This document shows, in pieces, positions 1 to 6,456 of a stretch of 23,722 nt of DNA (positions are counted from its first letter, which is position 1; every line of letters starts with the position of its first letter). Under the pieces are notes generated by a model. That model was not told the DNA's origin, searched no databases, and worked only from the letters and a program-made list of their open reading frames with translations. The DNA is from Prevotella sp. Lineage in GTDB: Bacteria; Bacteroidota; Bacteroidia; Bacteroidales; Bacteroidaceae. The stretch spans positions 1 through 23,722 of the forward strand of contig JAEEZP010000004.1 in NCBI GenBank assembly GCA_016291915.1. Reading direction: 5' to 3'. The position numbers and the translations under genes were made by a program.

Positions 1-150
1 CATCGTCTTCAGATTATCCTGGAATTCTTCAGACGAACCATCTAAGAAGTGCTTCACTCCATTTTTAAATACCAATGAACATTCATCCAAATGTGCCATG
101 TAGGTATCCAAATCATTGATTGATTGATTAACTTTACGCGATCTGAACAT
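1..150 (-). CDS. DUF47/PhoU-like protein, N-terminal fragment
   Basis: The minus strand starts with ATG at 150 and stays open for 50 codons to the window edge, so only the N-terminus is visible. The peptide begins MFRSRKVNQSINDL and continues with a helical, charged stretch (VFKNGVKHFLDGSSEEF). The latter resembles the first helices of DUF47 (PhoU-like) proteins, which usually act beside PiT-type phosphate transporters. A good Bacteroidales promoter lies just upstream at 171-201, which supports the start. The assignment rests on a short pattern and the transporter partner, if any, lies outside the window. Another helical-bundle protein is possible. Confidence 0.55.
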   Translation of the reverse strand, partial: MFRSRKVNQSINDLDTYMAHLDECSLVFKNGVKHFLDGSSEEFQDNLKTM

Positions 151-170
151 ACTCCATAGGTTTAATATTG

Positions 171-201
171 CAAATATAGCAAAAGAAAACGATAATTCAA
201 A
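171..201 (-). promoter_or_regulatory. Bacteroidales-type promoter for the DUF47-like gene
   Basis: On the minus strand a -33 element TTTG (198-201) is followed after 19 bases by TATATTTG (171-178), matching TAnnTTTG. The ATG lies about 20 bases downstream of the -7 box, giving a short leader. Confidence 0.65.
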
Positions 202-432
202 ATCAAAAATAACCCTTGTATAGTTTTAACGAAAATAGTGTGGTATTGAATATTTACAATAACTCATTATATATTAATACTTTATGAAATAATACACAAA
301 AACGTTTGAAGTGTTTAAAAACATGCTTGTAGAGTTTTTGTAGATATGATGTAGTGGTAAAAAATGAGGATTGTATGATTAAATGAGGCAGCAAAAGGAA
401 TGTTTTCCAAGCGTATTCATACCCTTTTCCAG

Positions 433-497
433 ACTAATCGGGTACTGATTAGTCGAGTATCAGTTACTAAAAGTCAACTAATCGGGTACTGATTAGT
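433..497. repeat. Twin 21-bp palindromes
   Basis: Two copies of the same palindrome occur at 433-453 and 477-497: arms ACTAATC and GATTAGT around GGGTACT. Their starts are 44 bp apart, about four helical turns. They could be paired protein-binding sites or part of the repeat-rich gap. No nearby gene has a start that clearly uses them. The rest of 202-505 is A/T-rich with nothing else recognised. Confidence 0.6.
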
Positions 498-509
498 CTA
501 GTTAGTTAC

Positions 510-796
510 CACCACATATAGAACAAAGGCCGAAGGCCTGATAAGACTATAGGCAGGCGTTAGAGCACTCTATTTGCTTGAGTCATCACCAAACATAGAA
601 CAAAGGCCGAAGGTCTGATAAGGCTATAGGCAGGCGTTAGAGCACTCTATTTGCTTGAGTCATCACCAAACATAGAACAAAGGCCGAAGGTCTGATAAGA
701 CTATAGGCAGGCAGTGAAGCATTCTATTTGCTTGAGTCATCACCATACATAGAACAAAGGCCGAAGGCCTGATAAGACTATAGGCAGGCGGTGAAG
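510..796. repeat. 77-bp tandem repeat, about 3.7 copies
   Basis: The marker GAACAAAGGCCGAAGG recurs at 521, 598, 675 and 752, exactly 77 bp apart. Copies differ at a few positions only. Each unit holds a small hairpin (AGGCC GA AGGCCT or a near form) and a TAGGCAGGCG block. The last unit runs directly into the long palindromic element at 779-975, which begins with the same TAGGCAGGCG block. The period is not a multiple of three and no coding frame is seen. Confidence 0.9.
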
Positions 797-975
797 CGTA
801 GCGGAACCCCTGCAATGATGCATACGATCATCGGAACCCTGAAAGGGTGACAGAGCTCTGTCATACCTTCGGCATTCATTAATAGCGAACCGTTTCGCAG
901 GGGTTTCGCTGCGCTTCACCCCTGCCTATGCTGTGACGCACTTTCAGTGCTCTAGGACAACTGATATATCATTAC
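779..975 (-). repeat. Family 2 palindromic element, copy 1 (inverted)
   Basis: Read on the minus strand this is an approximately 197-bp element matching 2021-2218. Outer arms are built on GGCAGG...GGTGAAGCG and its complement. Inner hairpins are ATGCC/GGTAT around GAA, the perfect palindrome GACAGAGCTCTGTC (849-862), and ACCCT/AGGGT around GAA (836-848). Together with copy 2 it encloses the CBM9-like gene as an inverted pair. No open frame is convincing inside it. Confidence 0.8.
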
Positions 976-985
976 CTTATTTTAT

Positions 986-1050
986 TCTTCACTCTTCACT
1001 CTTCATTCTTCACTTATTTACTCCTTTCCGTTTTACGTTTTACGTTTTAC
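986..1050. repeat. Two heptamer arrays (TCTTCAC x4, GTTTTAC x3)
   Basis: 986-1013 is four copies of TCTTCAC with one change. 1030-1050 is three exact copies of GTTTTAC. Both have a 7-bp period but unrelated units. They lie 75-140 bp beyond the stop of the minus-strand CBM9-like gene. Confidence 0.85.
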
Positions 1051-1124
1051 ACTTCTGTAACACATTGAAAAACAGCACTATACAAGAATCCTTGTAAAAA
1101 GTGTAAATTGAAAACCACCTCTTC

Positions 1125-1838
1125 TCAGTCAAATGTCAACATTCCGAAATAATCCGGCCGATGGAAATCAGGCTTGGGAATAGTCACCGCATTCCAGGAA
1201 AGGAAATGCGGATGCGGCAGCAGATCACCGCATTTATAGAAGTTTGCCCGGAACGACATCCCACTGATATCCCTAAGACGATGATCAAAGAGAAGAGATA
1301 CCGGTATTATCAGCATCAGCGTCCATTCATAAGGATCCTGCCGATCGTTTTGTACATCATCCGGAGACTGGTCTGCACAGCGGCCCTGACCCTGGAATAC
1401 GCTACACAATGACGACCATCTCTTGATGCTTCTCATCTCATCGCTACTCAGCATTTGACGATTATTTCTCTCCCTGCCCACAGCCATCAGCAAAGTACCC
1501 ATACAGTTGCACTCCACATTATTATATAATAAGGTTTCTGCATCATGGATAAAAAACTCACAACACGAGTCTTCCCAAACAGCACCTCCATCGTTGACAG
1601 CCGCAAAACGCACCGCTTCCTCCGTCACGTGATATTGAAGCAAGATATGATCACCGGTATGGGCGATACGAAAAGTCACCTCGGGCACATACGGATAACG
1701 GTCTGACCAGTTGGCATGCTCCATCTTCTGCCAACCAATCCGTGCAGCGTCCAACACCTCCCCTACTCCCTCGGCGGTCATCGGCAACGCCGGAATCCTT
1801 TTCACACTCAGCTTCTCCATATTATTACCATCCACCAT
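1125..1838 (-). CDS. Carbohydrate-binding family 9-like protein
   Basis: This 237-residue protein resembles the stand-alone CBM9-like (DOMON-type) family seen in Bacteroidales. Recognisable blocks include PYVPEVTFRIAHTGDH near residues 49-64, AVWEDSCCEFFI near 86-97, an IGTLLMAVG-like block near 113-121, and the C-terminal signature NFYKCGDLLPHPHFLSW followed by PDFHRPDYFG. No signal peptide is visible, so a cytoplasmic location is likely. The ligand is unknown. GAGGGA lies a few bases before the first ATG (1838). A second in-frame ATG at 1820 begins MEKLSVKRIP, which looks more like a family start, so the true start could be 1820. Inverted copies of a palindromic element flank the gene (779-975 and 2021-2218), which is unusual for a single gene. 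Confidence 0.87.
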   Translation of the reverse strand: MVDGNNMEKLSVKRIPALPMTAEGVGEVLDAARIGWQKMEHANWSDRYPYVPEVTFRIAHTGDHILLQYHVTEEAVRFAAVNDGGAVWEDSCCEFFIHDAETLLYNNVECNCMGTLLMAVGRERNNRQMLSSDEMRSIKRWSSLCSVFQGQGRCADQSPDDVQNDRQDPYEWTLMLIIPVSLLFDHRLRDISGMSFRANFYKCGDLLPHPHFLSWNAVTIPKPDFHRPDYFGMLTFD

Positions 1839-1865
1839 AACTGTCCCTCATTTCTGTTTTGACCA

Positions 1866-1873
1866 CAAAGATA
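1866..1873 (-). promoter_or_regulatory. -7 promoter box for the CBM9-like gene
   Basis: TATCTTTG on the minus strand matches TAnnTTTG and lies 28 bases before the 1838 ATG. No clear TTTG -33 element is found at the expected distance. Confidence 0.5.
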
Positions 1874-1882
1874 ATGAAATTA

Positions 1883-2015
1883 ATTGATAATTCATAATTG
1901 ACAATTGATAATTTTGCGCAGCAAGAACCCTCTTGTCCCTTTAACTCCCCTTCCGCTACAACTCATCAACTATGAACTCGTTTACTCGTCTACTCGTTTA
2001 CTATTTTACTATTTT
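1883..2015. repeat. Heptamer (ATTGATA) and octamer (ACTCGTTT) arrays
   Basis: 1883-1910 is four 7-bp units of the type ATTGATA/ATTCATA/ATTGACA. 1976-2015 is five 8-bp units, ACTCGTTT drifting to ACTATTTT. They lie upstream of the CBM9-like gene. Between them nothing else is recognised. Confidence 0.75.
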
Positions 2016-2020
2016 TTTAG

Positions 2021-2218
2021 CAATGATATATCAGTTGACCCAGAGCACTGAAAGTGCGATAGAACATAGGCAGGGGTGAAGCGAAGTGGAACCCCTGCGA
2101 AAAGGGATTCTATGAATTAGTGCCGAAGGCACGACAGATTATCTGTCACCCCGTCGGGGTTCTTTTTGTCGTATGCATCAATGCAGGGGTTTCGCTGCGC
2201 TCCACCGCCTGCCTGTAA
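2021..2218 (+). repeat. Family 2 palindromic element, copy 2
   Basis: This is the partner of 779-975, in opposite orientation. The first about 64 bp (GATATATCAGTTG..., AGAGCACTGAAAGTGCG, GGCAGGGGTGAAGCG) match the complement of 912-975 with few changes. Inside are three hairpins in a row: GTGCC/GGCAC around GAA (2120-2132), GACAGAT T ATCTGTC (2133-2147) and ACCCC GTC GGGGT (2148-2160), followed by TTCTTTTT, which looks terminator-like. The right outer arm near 2190-2216 pairs with the left one. Confidence 0.8.
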
Positions 2219-2324
2219 TCTTAACGTCCCCTCGGGGCTTAAGCTACAGCGAATACTATTTATATTGGGTCATCTCCTATATTATTACCTAATTAAAAGG
2301 TTTGCGATAGCGAGATGCAGTAAC

Positions 2325-2377
2325 GTTACGAACCGAACACCTCGCCCCAAGCCTTTGGGGAGAGGCTGGGAGAGGGG
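2325..2377 (+). repeat. Family 3 dispersed repeat (CGCCCCA...TGGGGAGAGG type)
   Basis: This about 53-bp block has the core GCCCCAAGCCTTTGGGGAG, a near-palindrome, then GAGGCTGGGAGAGGGG. Similar blocks lie at 4291-4345 (inverted), 4424-4478 and 10051-10104. Each is close to a TTGCGATAGCGAGAG-like phrase (here 2311-2324). Three TTATTGG heptamers follow at 2411-2431. Confidence 0.75.
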
Positions 2378-2454
2378 AAAAAATCAAGCCGACCCTTTGA
2401 TAGTCCATTGTTATTGGTTATTGGTTATTGTCTTAGTCGCGATAGCGAAAGTCG

Positions 2455-2560
2455 CGAGTAAGCGAGGGCAGAGCCATGTTTGCATGAGCTATGCCGAACT
2501 GACGAACGAGTGAGTGCAGAGTGAAACTTGTTTCAACTTTGCCGAGCGAGGAGGAAGAAG
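2455..2560 (+). repeat. Two tandem hairpin units with different stems
   Basis: Two units of roughly 50 bp share the frame GCAGAG...TGCCGA but have different stems. The first (2467-2495) pairs GGCAGAGCCATG with CATGAGCTATGCC around TTTG. The second (2516-2543) pairs GCAGAGTGAAAC with GTTTCAACTTTGC around a short loop. Flanks are rich in GAGTGAGTG and GCGAGGAGGAAG. The change of stem sequence with pairing kept suggests structure matters. Confidence 0.6.
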
Positions 2561-2587
2561 ACGAAGTCAATCGTGAGCGAGTTCGAC

Positions 2588-2676
2588 GAAGTCAAAGTCA
2601 GGTACACAGATACGATGATTGAAAAACGATGCCGAAGGCAGTGCGAGGACCTGTCTGAGCGCAGCGAAATAAAAAA
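2588..2676 (+). repeat. Family 1 structured element, truncated copy D
   Basis: The left half of the family 1 element is present: AGTCAGGTACACAGATACG, TGAAAAAC, then GCGAGGACCTGTCTGAGCG. The matching right arm is missing. Instead an A-run and a hairpin ACCACGCCC/GGGTGTGGT (2679-2702) follow. On the minus strand that hairpin is followed by a T-run and looks like a terminator, but no minus-strand gene ends here. Confidence 0.75.
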
Positions 2677-2738
2677 ACACCACGCCCGCATAAGGGTGTG
2701 GTACCTTAGTGTAAGAGCGACAGGAGGAGCGGTTACAT

Positions 2739-2799
2739 CCCCTCCCTAGAAAGGGAGGGGCGTGGGGCGGGATGAGTCCCCTCCTTAGGCAAGGAGGGG
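2739..2799. repeat. Two G/C-rich hairpins
   Basis: CCCCTCCC/GGGAGGGG (2739-2760, 6-base loop) and CCCCTCCTT/AAGGAGGGG (2778-2799, loop AGGC) lie side by side between the truncated repeat and the promoter of the next gene. No T-run follows either on the plus strand. Confidence 0.7.
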
Positions 2800-2895
2800 T
2801 TGGGGTGGTTGTGAAAAAAGATTCATCAAGAAATATTAAAAACCATGCACCATACACTATTATAGGGAATTTCCCTCGCAAAGTAGGGAAAATCC

Positions 2896-2927
2896 TTTGT
2901 AAGAGTCTATTTTTCTTCGTTTCTTTG
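2896..2927 (+). promoter_or_regulatory. Promoter for the Ser/Arg-rich secreted protein gene
   Basis: TTTG (2896-2899), exactly 20 bases, then TTTCTTTG (2920-2927). The -7 box has TT where the consensus has TA. The leader to the ATG at 2976 is about 40 bases. Confidence 0.55.
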
Positions 2928-2975
2928 CAATGTGAAAGAATAACAAACGAATAATAACATTTAAAATATACGATT

Positions 2976-4052
2976 ATGAAAAAGTGGATGATTGCCTTAA
3001 CAGTGCTGTTTGCAGCAACAGTATCAGCTAACGCCATGAGTTACGAGCAGGCACGTGACCAAGCATTGTTCCTCACCGACAAGATGGCATACGAGCTGAA
3101 CCTTACCCAAGATCAGTATGAGGCTGCATACGAGATAAACCTCGATTATCTGCTGAGCATAGATAATTACAACGACTTGTATGGAACATACTGGACCCGA
3201 CGTAATCTGGATCTGAGCTATATCCTCCTGGATTGGCAGTACAGAGCCTATTGCGCAGCCAGCTACTTCTATCGCCCGTTATACTGGGATGCAGGATACT
3301 GGCACTTCAGCGTCTATGCACGCTATCCGCACCGCACCTATTTCTACTTCGGTCGTCCTAACTTCTACTGGACATACCGTGGCGCTCATAGCTGGCACCT
3401 GAACGGTGGACGCAGTTGGTACTACGGACGTGTCTTCGGAAGAGATCACCGCATCGCTCACAACAGCAGAGGTATCGGAATGCGTAACGGCTTCGACCGT
3501 GGAGATTATCGCAACCACAGCGGACATTTCAGTCGTCCCAGCGGCGGCAGAGGACTGGAGCGTATCAATGGTTCCGTAAATCATGGAAGGATTGATCACA
3601 ACAGAGGTGCTTCTATCAACCGCAGTCACCACGACATCAACCGTGGCTCCATCAACAGCCGTCCGAGCAGCCGCAGCCACAGCGATATCGGTACACGCTC
3701 AAGCAGCCCCCGCAGCATGGGTAACAACAGAGGGTTCATCGGCAGTAGTCGTGAGAGCAGCACCCGCTCAACAGTAGGCAGTCGTACGCACAGCAGTGGC
3801 AGCGTTGCTCCACAGATGCGCAGCGGCAGTTCTTCCAGCAGGAGCTTCTCTACCCCCAACCGTACCTTCTCACCCTCACGCAGCAGTGCACCCAGCAGAA
3901 GCAGCGGCGGTTTCTCCGGTCACAGCTCTTCTTCCAGAAGTAGCATGTCACGCAGCAGTGCCCCCTCAAGAAGCAGCGGTAGCATGTCACGCGGCGGTGG
4001 TTCTTCCCACAGCAGTCATAGCAGTGGCGGTCACTTCGGAGGACGCAGGTAA
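2976..4052 (+). CDS. Secreted Ser/Arg/Gly/His-rich protein
   Basis: This protein has 358 residues and I do not recognise a named family. Residues 1-20 form a signal peptide (MKKWMIALTVLFAATVSANA) with a likely cut after ANA. Residues 21-160 form a folded-looking region rich in aromatic residues (LTDKMAYELNLTQDQYEAAY, SYFYRPLYWDAGYWHFSVYA, FYFGRPNFYWTYRG). From about 165 to the end the chain is low complexity, dominated by Ser, Arg, Gly and His, with SRSSAPSRSSG-type repeats and a GGHFGGRR end. It is probably exported to the periplasm or surface, with a disordered basic tail that could bind an anionic polymer; that role is inference. It has its own promoter and an A/T-rich heptamer array after the stop. 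The long open frames overlapping the tail on both strands come from its repetitive codons. Confidence 0.8.
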   Translation: MKKWMIALTVLFAATVSANAMSYEQARDQALFLTDKMAYELNLTQDQYEAAYEINLDYLLSIDNYNDLYGTYWTRRNLDLSYILLDWQYRAYCAASYFYRPLYWDAGYWHFSVYARYPHRTYFYFGRPNFYWTYRGAHSWHLNGGRSWYYGRVFGRDHRIAHNSRGIGMRNGFDRGDYRNHSGHFSRPSGGRGLERINGSVNHGRIDHNRGASINRSHHDINRGSINSRPSSRSHSDIGTRSSSPRSMGNNRGFIGSSRESSTRSTVGSRTHSSGSVAPQMRSGSSSSRSFSTPNRTFSPSRSSAPSRSSGGFSGHSSSSRSSMSRSSAPSRSSGSMSRGGGSSHSSHSSGGHFGGRR

Positions 4053-4066
4053 TGTGGAGAGTTGAT

Positions 4067-4136
4067 ATAATTAATAATTAATAGTTAATAGATAATAGTT
4101 AATAGATAATAGTTGATAGATAACAGTTAAGTAATA
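4067..4136 (+). repeat. Heptamer array (ATAGTTA/ATAGATA), 10 units
   Basis: Ten consecutive 7-bp units run from 4067 to 4136: two ATAATTA, then alternating ATAGTTA and ATAGATA, then decayed forms. It starts 15 bp after the stop of the secreted protein gene. Confidence 0.85.
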
Positions 4137-4197
4137 TAGGTTTTTAGGTTAGTAATTTAGGTTTTTAGCTTAGTTAGTTTGGTTAGTATTTAATAGG

Positions 4198-4229
4198 GGA
4201 CAGGTCAGCTTTTTGGCCTGTCCTTTTTT
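4198..4229 (+). terminator. Rho-independent terminator
   Basis: GGACAGG (4198-4204) pairs with CCTGTCC (4217-4223) and is followed by six T. It is about 145 bp beyond the stop of the secreted protein gene, after the heptamer array, and is the only plausible end of that transcript. Confidence 0.85.
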
Positions 4230-4289
4230 ACAATTAACAATTATCGGAGCAGCAAGCGAGCCATGACCGTTGGTTGTAATAGCGAGAGT

Positions 4290-4478
4290 TGCCCCTCTCC
4301 CAACCTCTCCCCATAGGCATGGGGCGAGGCGTCCGGTTCGTAACGCATCCTTCCGTCAACCCGTTTACTTGTCAACCCGTTTACTTGTCTACTATATAAC
4401 TTTCAGATACGAGATACTGTGGCGATGCGAATCGAACATCCCGCCCCATGCCTATGGGGAGGGAATGAGGGAGGGGCA
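4290..4478. repeat. Inverted pair of family 3 repeats
   Basis: 4291-4345 and 4424-4478 are inverted copies of the same about 55-bp block (GCCCCATGCCTATGGGGAG core). Between them is a 16-bp unit, TCAACCCGTTTACTTG, repeated twice near 4353-4384. The copies match those at 2325-2377 and 10051-10104. Confidence 0.75.
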
Positions 4479-4502
4479 ATGTTGCAATAGCGGGAGAGTC
4501 AG

Positions 4503-4537
4503 AAACAATAAACAATAAACAATAAACAATAACCATT
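4503..4537. repeat. Heptamer array (AAACAAT)
   Basis: Four exact copies of AAACAAT from 4503 to 4530, then a decayed unit AACCATT. It sits just left of family 1 copy A. Confidence 0.85.
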
Positions 4538-4548
4538 AACTGGATAAT

Positions 4549-4735
4549 GTTGCGATAGCGAGAGATGCAGCAAAGGAATGCAACGACTGAGAACGGCATC
4601 GAAGATGGGGCGAGGACCTGTTTGAGCGAAGCAAGTCCCGCAGCCCAGTTCTCAGAGTTGAGATTCCTTCTGCATCGAAGCGTGCAACGAGCTCTCTTTT
4701 TGGTTGCTTTTTCTCTCGCGGCAGAGAGAAAAAGA
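4549..4735 (+). repeat. Family 1 structured element, copy A
   Basis: About 187 bp from GTTGCGATAGCGAGAG to a terminal hairpin. The long stem is GATGCAG (4564-4570) with CTGCATC (4670-4676), AAGGAAT (4573-4579) with ATTCCTT (4663-4669), and CTGAGAAC (4587-4594) with GTTCTCAG (4648-4655). The conserved apical part is GCGAGGACCTGTTTGAGCG ... GTCCCGC. The terminal hairpin pairs CTTTTTCTCTC (4707-4717) with GAGAGAAAAAG (4724-4734). The stems differ in sequence from copies B and C but still pair. The element ends 7 bp from the stop of the phosphatase gene on the other strand. Confidence 0.85.
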
Positions 4736-4741
4736 ACATAG

Positions 4742-5248
4742 CTACACCTCCAACACCCTTACCTCCGCATTCATCATACGCGGAATCTCCCGCATCGTCT
4801 TCCCGAAGAACACCGCCTGTATCGCTTTGTTGATAATACCATGCCCCACGGCCAACACCCGACGGTCAGGGTAATGCACTCTGACAAACGACAGGAAACG
4901 GCTGGCACGACTTAACAACGCCTCCAGCGTCTCGATATCATCCGGCCATACCTCATCCTTCAAGGAAGGGATAAACCGACCGGTGAACCCACCCCAGTCA
5001 CGCTCCCGCAACAAGGGTGTCGTCACCACATCCTTCCCATGTTGCCGGGCGATGATCCTACAGGTGTCGATACTACGTTTCAGGTCACTGGCCACAAAGA
5101 CATCAATAGGAACATGCCGCATCTCCTCGGCCAACTGCTCCGCCTGCCGGATGCCCTCCTCCGTCAGCTCCCCCTGTGTCTGACCCTGCATGATCTGGTT
5201 CACATTATCCACGGTCTCGCCGTGTCTTACTAAGTATAACGTTGTCAT
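4742..5248 (-). CDS. Histidine phosphatase family protein (phosphoglycerate mutase-like)
   Basis: This 168-residue protein is a branch 1 histidine phosphatase. The catalytic motif LVRHGET lies at residues 6-12, with His9 as the phosphate acceptor and Arg8 beside it. A second Arg in SDLKRSIDT (Arg58), an acidic residue in LLRERDWGGFTG (Glu82) and the C-terminal VGHG (His136) complete the usual active-site set. The family removes phosphate from small molecules such as sugar phosphates or alpha-ribazole phosphate; the substrate cannot be told here. It is somewhat shorter than typical cofactor-dependent mutases, which argues against a glycolytic role. It is divergent from the HdeD-like gene, and its 3' end abuts family 1 element copy A. 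Confidence 0.9.
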   Translation of the reverse strand: MTTLYLVRHGETVDNVNQIMQGQTQGELTEEGIRQAEQLAEEMRHVPIDVFVASDLKRSIDTCRIIARQHGKDVVTTPLLRERDWGGFTGRFIPSLKDEVWPDDIETLEALLSRASRFLSFVRVHYPDRRVLAVGHGIINKAIQAVFFGKTMREIPRMMNAEVRVLEV

Positions 5249-5265
5249 CGCAAAATATTTCTCCG

Positions 5266-5273
5266 CAAAAATA
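5266..5273 (-). promoter_or_regulatory. -7 promoter box for the histidine phosphatase gene
   Basis: TATTTTTG on the minus strand matches TAnnTTTG, 18 bases before the ATG at 5248. No clear -33 TTTG is seen. The box lies in the short divergent region shared with the HdeD-like gene. Confidence 0.45.
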
Positions 5274-5283
5274 ACAAAAAAAA

Positions 5284-5314
5284 TTGTTTTGTTTGATATG
5301 TTTTATTAATTTTG
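5284..5314 (+). promoter_or_regulatory. Promoter for the HdeD-like gene
   Basis: TTG (5284-5286), 20 bases, then TAATTTTG (5307-5314). The predicted transcript start near 5321 lies downstream of the TTG codon at 5312, so translation must start at the ATG at 5336. Confidence 0.55.
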
Positions 5315-5335
5315 CGAGAAATAAACAAAACAACT

Positions 5336-6043
5336 ATGAGGATTCTACAAAGTTCACTGCTGCGCTCCGTGTGCGCCATAGCAGTAGGATATATGCTGGT
5401 GATCTACCGGCACGACATGGTTCACTGGATGACCCTGATCTTCGGCGCCCTGTTCTTTATCAGCGGACTCATCTCTGTCATTGCCTATTACATAGAGAAA
5501 CGCAGGGTGCAGGATGTGGCCGAGAAGATGGCTTTGATGATGGAACTGCGGGAGAAAGAGACGCCCACCGCCATGATCGACCGTGAGAGGGCCGAGCAGA
5601 TGAGAAACATCGTCAAGCCCTCCTACCCCATCGTCGGCATCGGCAGTATGATCCTCGGTGTCATCCTCGCCGTGATGCCCGGCAGCTTCGTCAAAGGACT
5701 GATGTACGCCCTGTCGGCCATCCTGATCCTCGGTGCCATCAACCAGTTCGTCAACCTCATCACCGCCCGTAAGTTCAGCAGTATCGGGTGGATCTACTGG
5801 CTCTTTCCCATCGTGGTCTTCCTCGTCGGCATCTATGTGGTCGTCAACCCGATGGACATGGCCGCCCTCCCCTTTAAGATCCTCGGCTGGGGCTTATGTC
5901 TGTACGGCGTGGTGGAGTGTATCAACGCCCTGAAAATCTACCGCTGCAGAAAACAATACCTCAAGGCACAGCGACAACTCGAGGAACAGGCCGCAGCCAC
6001 CAATGACGTTCAAGTCATCGAAGCCGAAGAGGTGAAGGAGTAA
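5336..6043 (+). CDS. HdeD family/DUF308 membrane protein
   Basis: This 235-residue inner-membrane protein has about six hydrophobic segments, near residues 9-25, 31-51, 97-116, 122-142, 151-170 and 180-197. Short charged loops and the paired-helix spacing are those of HdeD/DUF308 proteins. A charged linker (about 53-95) splits the first pair from the rest, and the C-terminus is acidic (VIEAEEVKE). HdeD is linked to acid resistance in Escherichia coli, but the function in Bacteroidales is not known. The ATG at 5336 was chosen because an upstream TTG at 5312 falls inside the promoter box. After the stop, 6044-6180 contains nothing recognisable, then family 1 copy B begins. Confidence 0.82.
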   Translation: MRILQSSLLRSVCAIAVGYMLVIYRHDMVHWMTLIFGALFFISGLISVIAYYIEKRRVQDVAEKMALMMELREKETPTAMIDRERAEQMRNIVKPSYPIVGIGSMILGVILAVMPGSFVKGLMYALSAILILGAINQFVNLITARKFSSIGWIYWLFPIVVFLVGIYVVVNPMDMAALPFKILGWGLCLYGVVECINALKIYRCRKQYLKAQRQLEEQAAATNDVQVIEAEEVKE

Positions 6044-6180
6044 ACTCAGCCATCAGGGACAGCTTCCTCCAACAGGGACGACTGTAAGTTCCAAATCTTT
6101 ATCACCCCTTCATAGCGGTACCTGCCCCTGCCAATGCCAACACCATAACACAGGCAATTTAAAATGAATAATTGAAAATA

Positions 6181-6369
6181 GTTGCGATAGCGAGAGAGTC
6201 AGGTACACAGATACGATGATTGAAAAACGGTGACGAAGGCAGTGCGAGGACCTGTTTGAGCGAAGCGAGTCCCGCAGCACAGTTTTTCAGAATCGTAATC
6301 TGTTCTGACTCGAAGCGTGCAACGAGCTCTCTCTTGCTTACTTCTCTCTGGCGGGACAGAGAGAAGTAA
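6181..6369 (+). repeat. Family 1 structured element, copy B
   Basis: About 189 bp in the gap between two convergent genes. The long stem is GAGTCAG (6196-6202) with CTGACTC (6305-6311), ACAGAT (6207-6212) with ATCTGT (6298-6303), ACGAT (6213-6217) with ATCGT (6292-6296), and TGAAAAAC (6221-6228) with GTTTTTCA (6282-6289). The apical region GCGAGGACCTGTTTGAGCG is identical to copy A. The terminal hairpin pairs ACTTCTCTCT (6340-6349) with AGAGAGAAGT (6358-6367) around GGCGGGAC. Confidence 0.88.
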
Positions 6370-6400
6370 AGAAAGTATAATGATAAATAAGGTTATCTCT

Positions 6401-6432
6401 AAACAAAAAGGGATGACCATGCAGCCATCCCT
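6401..6432 (-). terminator. Rho-independent terminator of the M23 peptidase gene
   Basis: On the minus strand AGGGATG pairs with CATCCCT around a 10-base loop and is followed by TTTTTGTTT. It lies about 25 bp beyond the stop at 6457. Confidence 0.85.
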
Positions 6433-6456
6433 ATCTTATTCATTTGTATTGCTATA

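Noticed and set aside
510..796. Possible CRISPR array
   Set aside because: The 77-bp units are contiguous near-identical copies with no variable spacers and no cas genes nearby.
2166..2749. Two plus-strand frames in the repeat-rich gap
   Set aside because: They are made of dispersed repeats (families 1 and 3, hairpin units) with no start context or homology pattern.
2567..3037. 156-codon minus-strand frame
   Set aside because: It runs through hairpins and the family 1 repeat, crosses the promoter of the plus-strand gene, and has no coherent domain.
3279..4065. Several open frames overlapping the Ser/Arg-rich gene
   Set aside because: They are low-complexity products of repeated Ser/Arg/Gly codons read in other frames.
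4549..6369. Family 1 copies as an insertion sequence
   Set aside because: No transposase frame, no clear terminal inverted repeats and no evident target duplication; at most a non-autonomous element.
6199..6420. 73-codon minus-strand frame
   Set aside because: It is family 1 copy B read in reverse; the same peptide appears from copy C.
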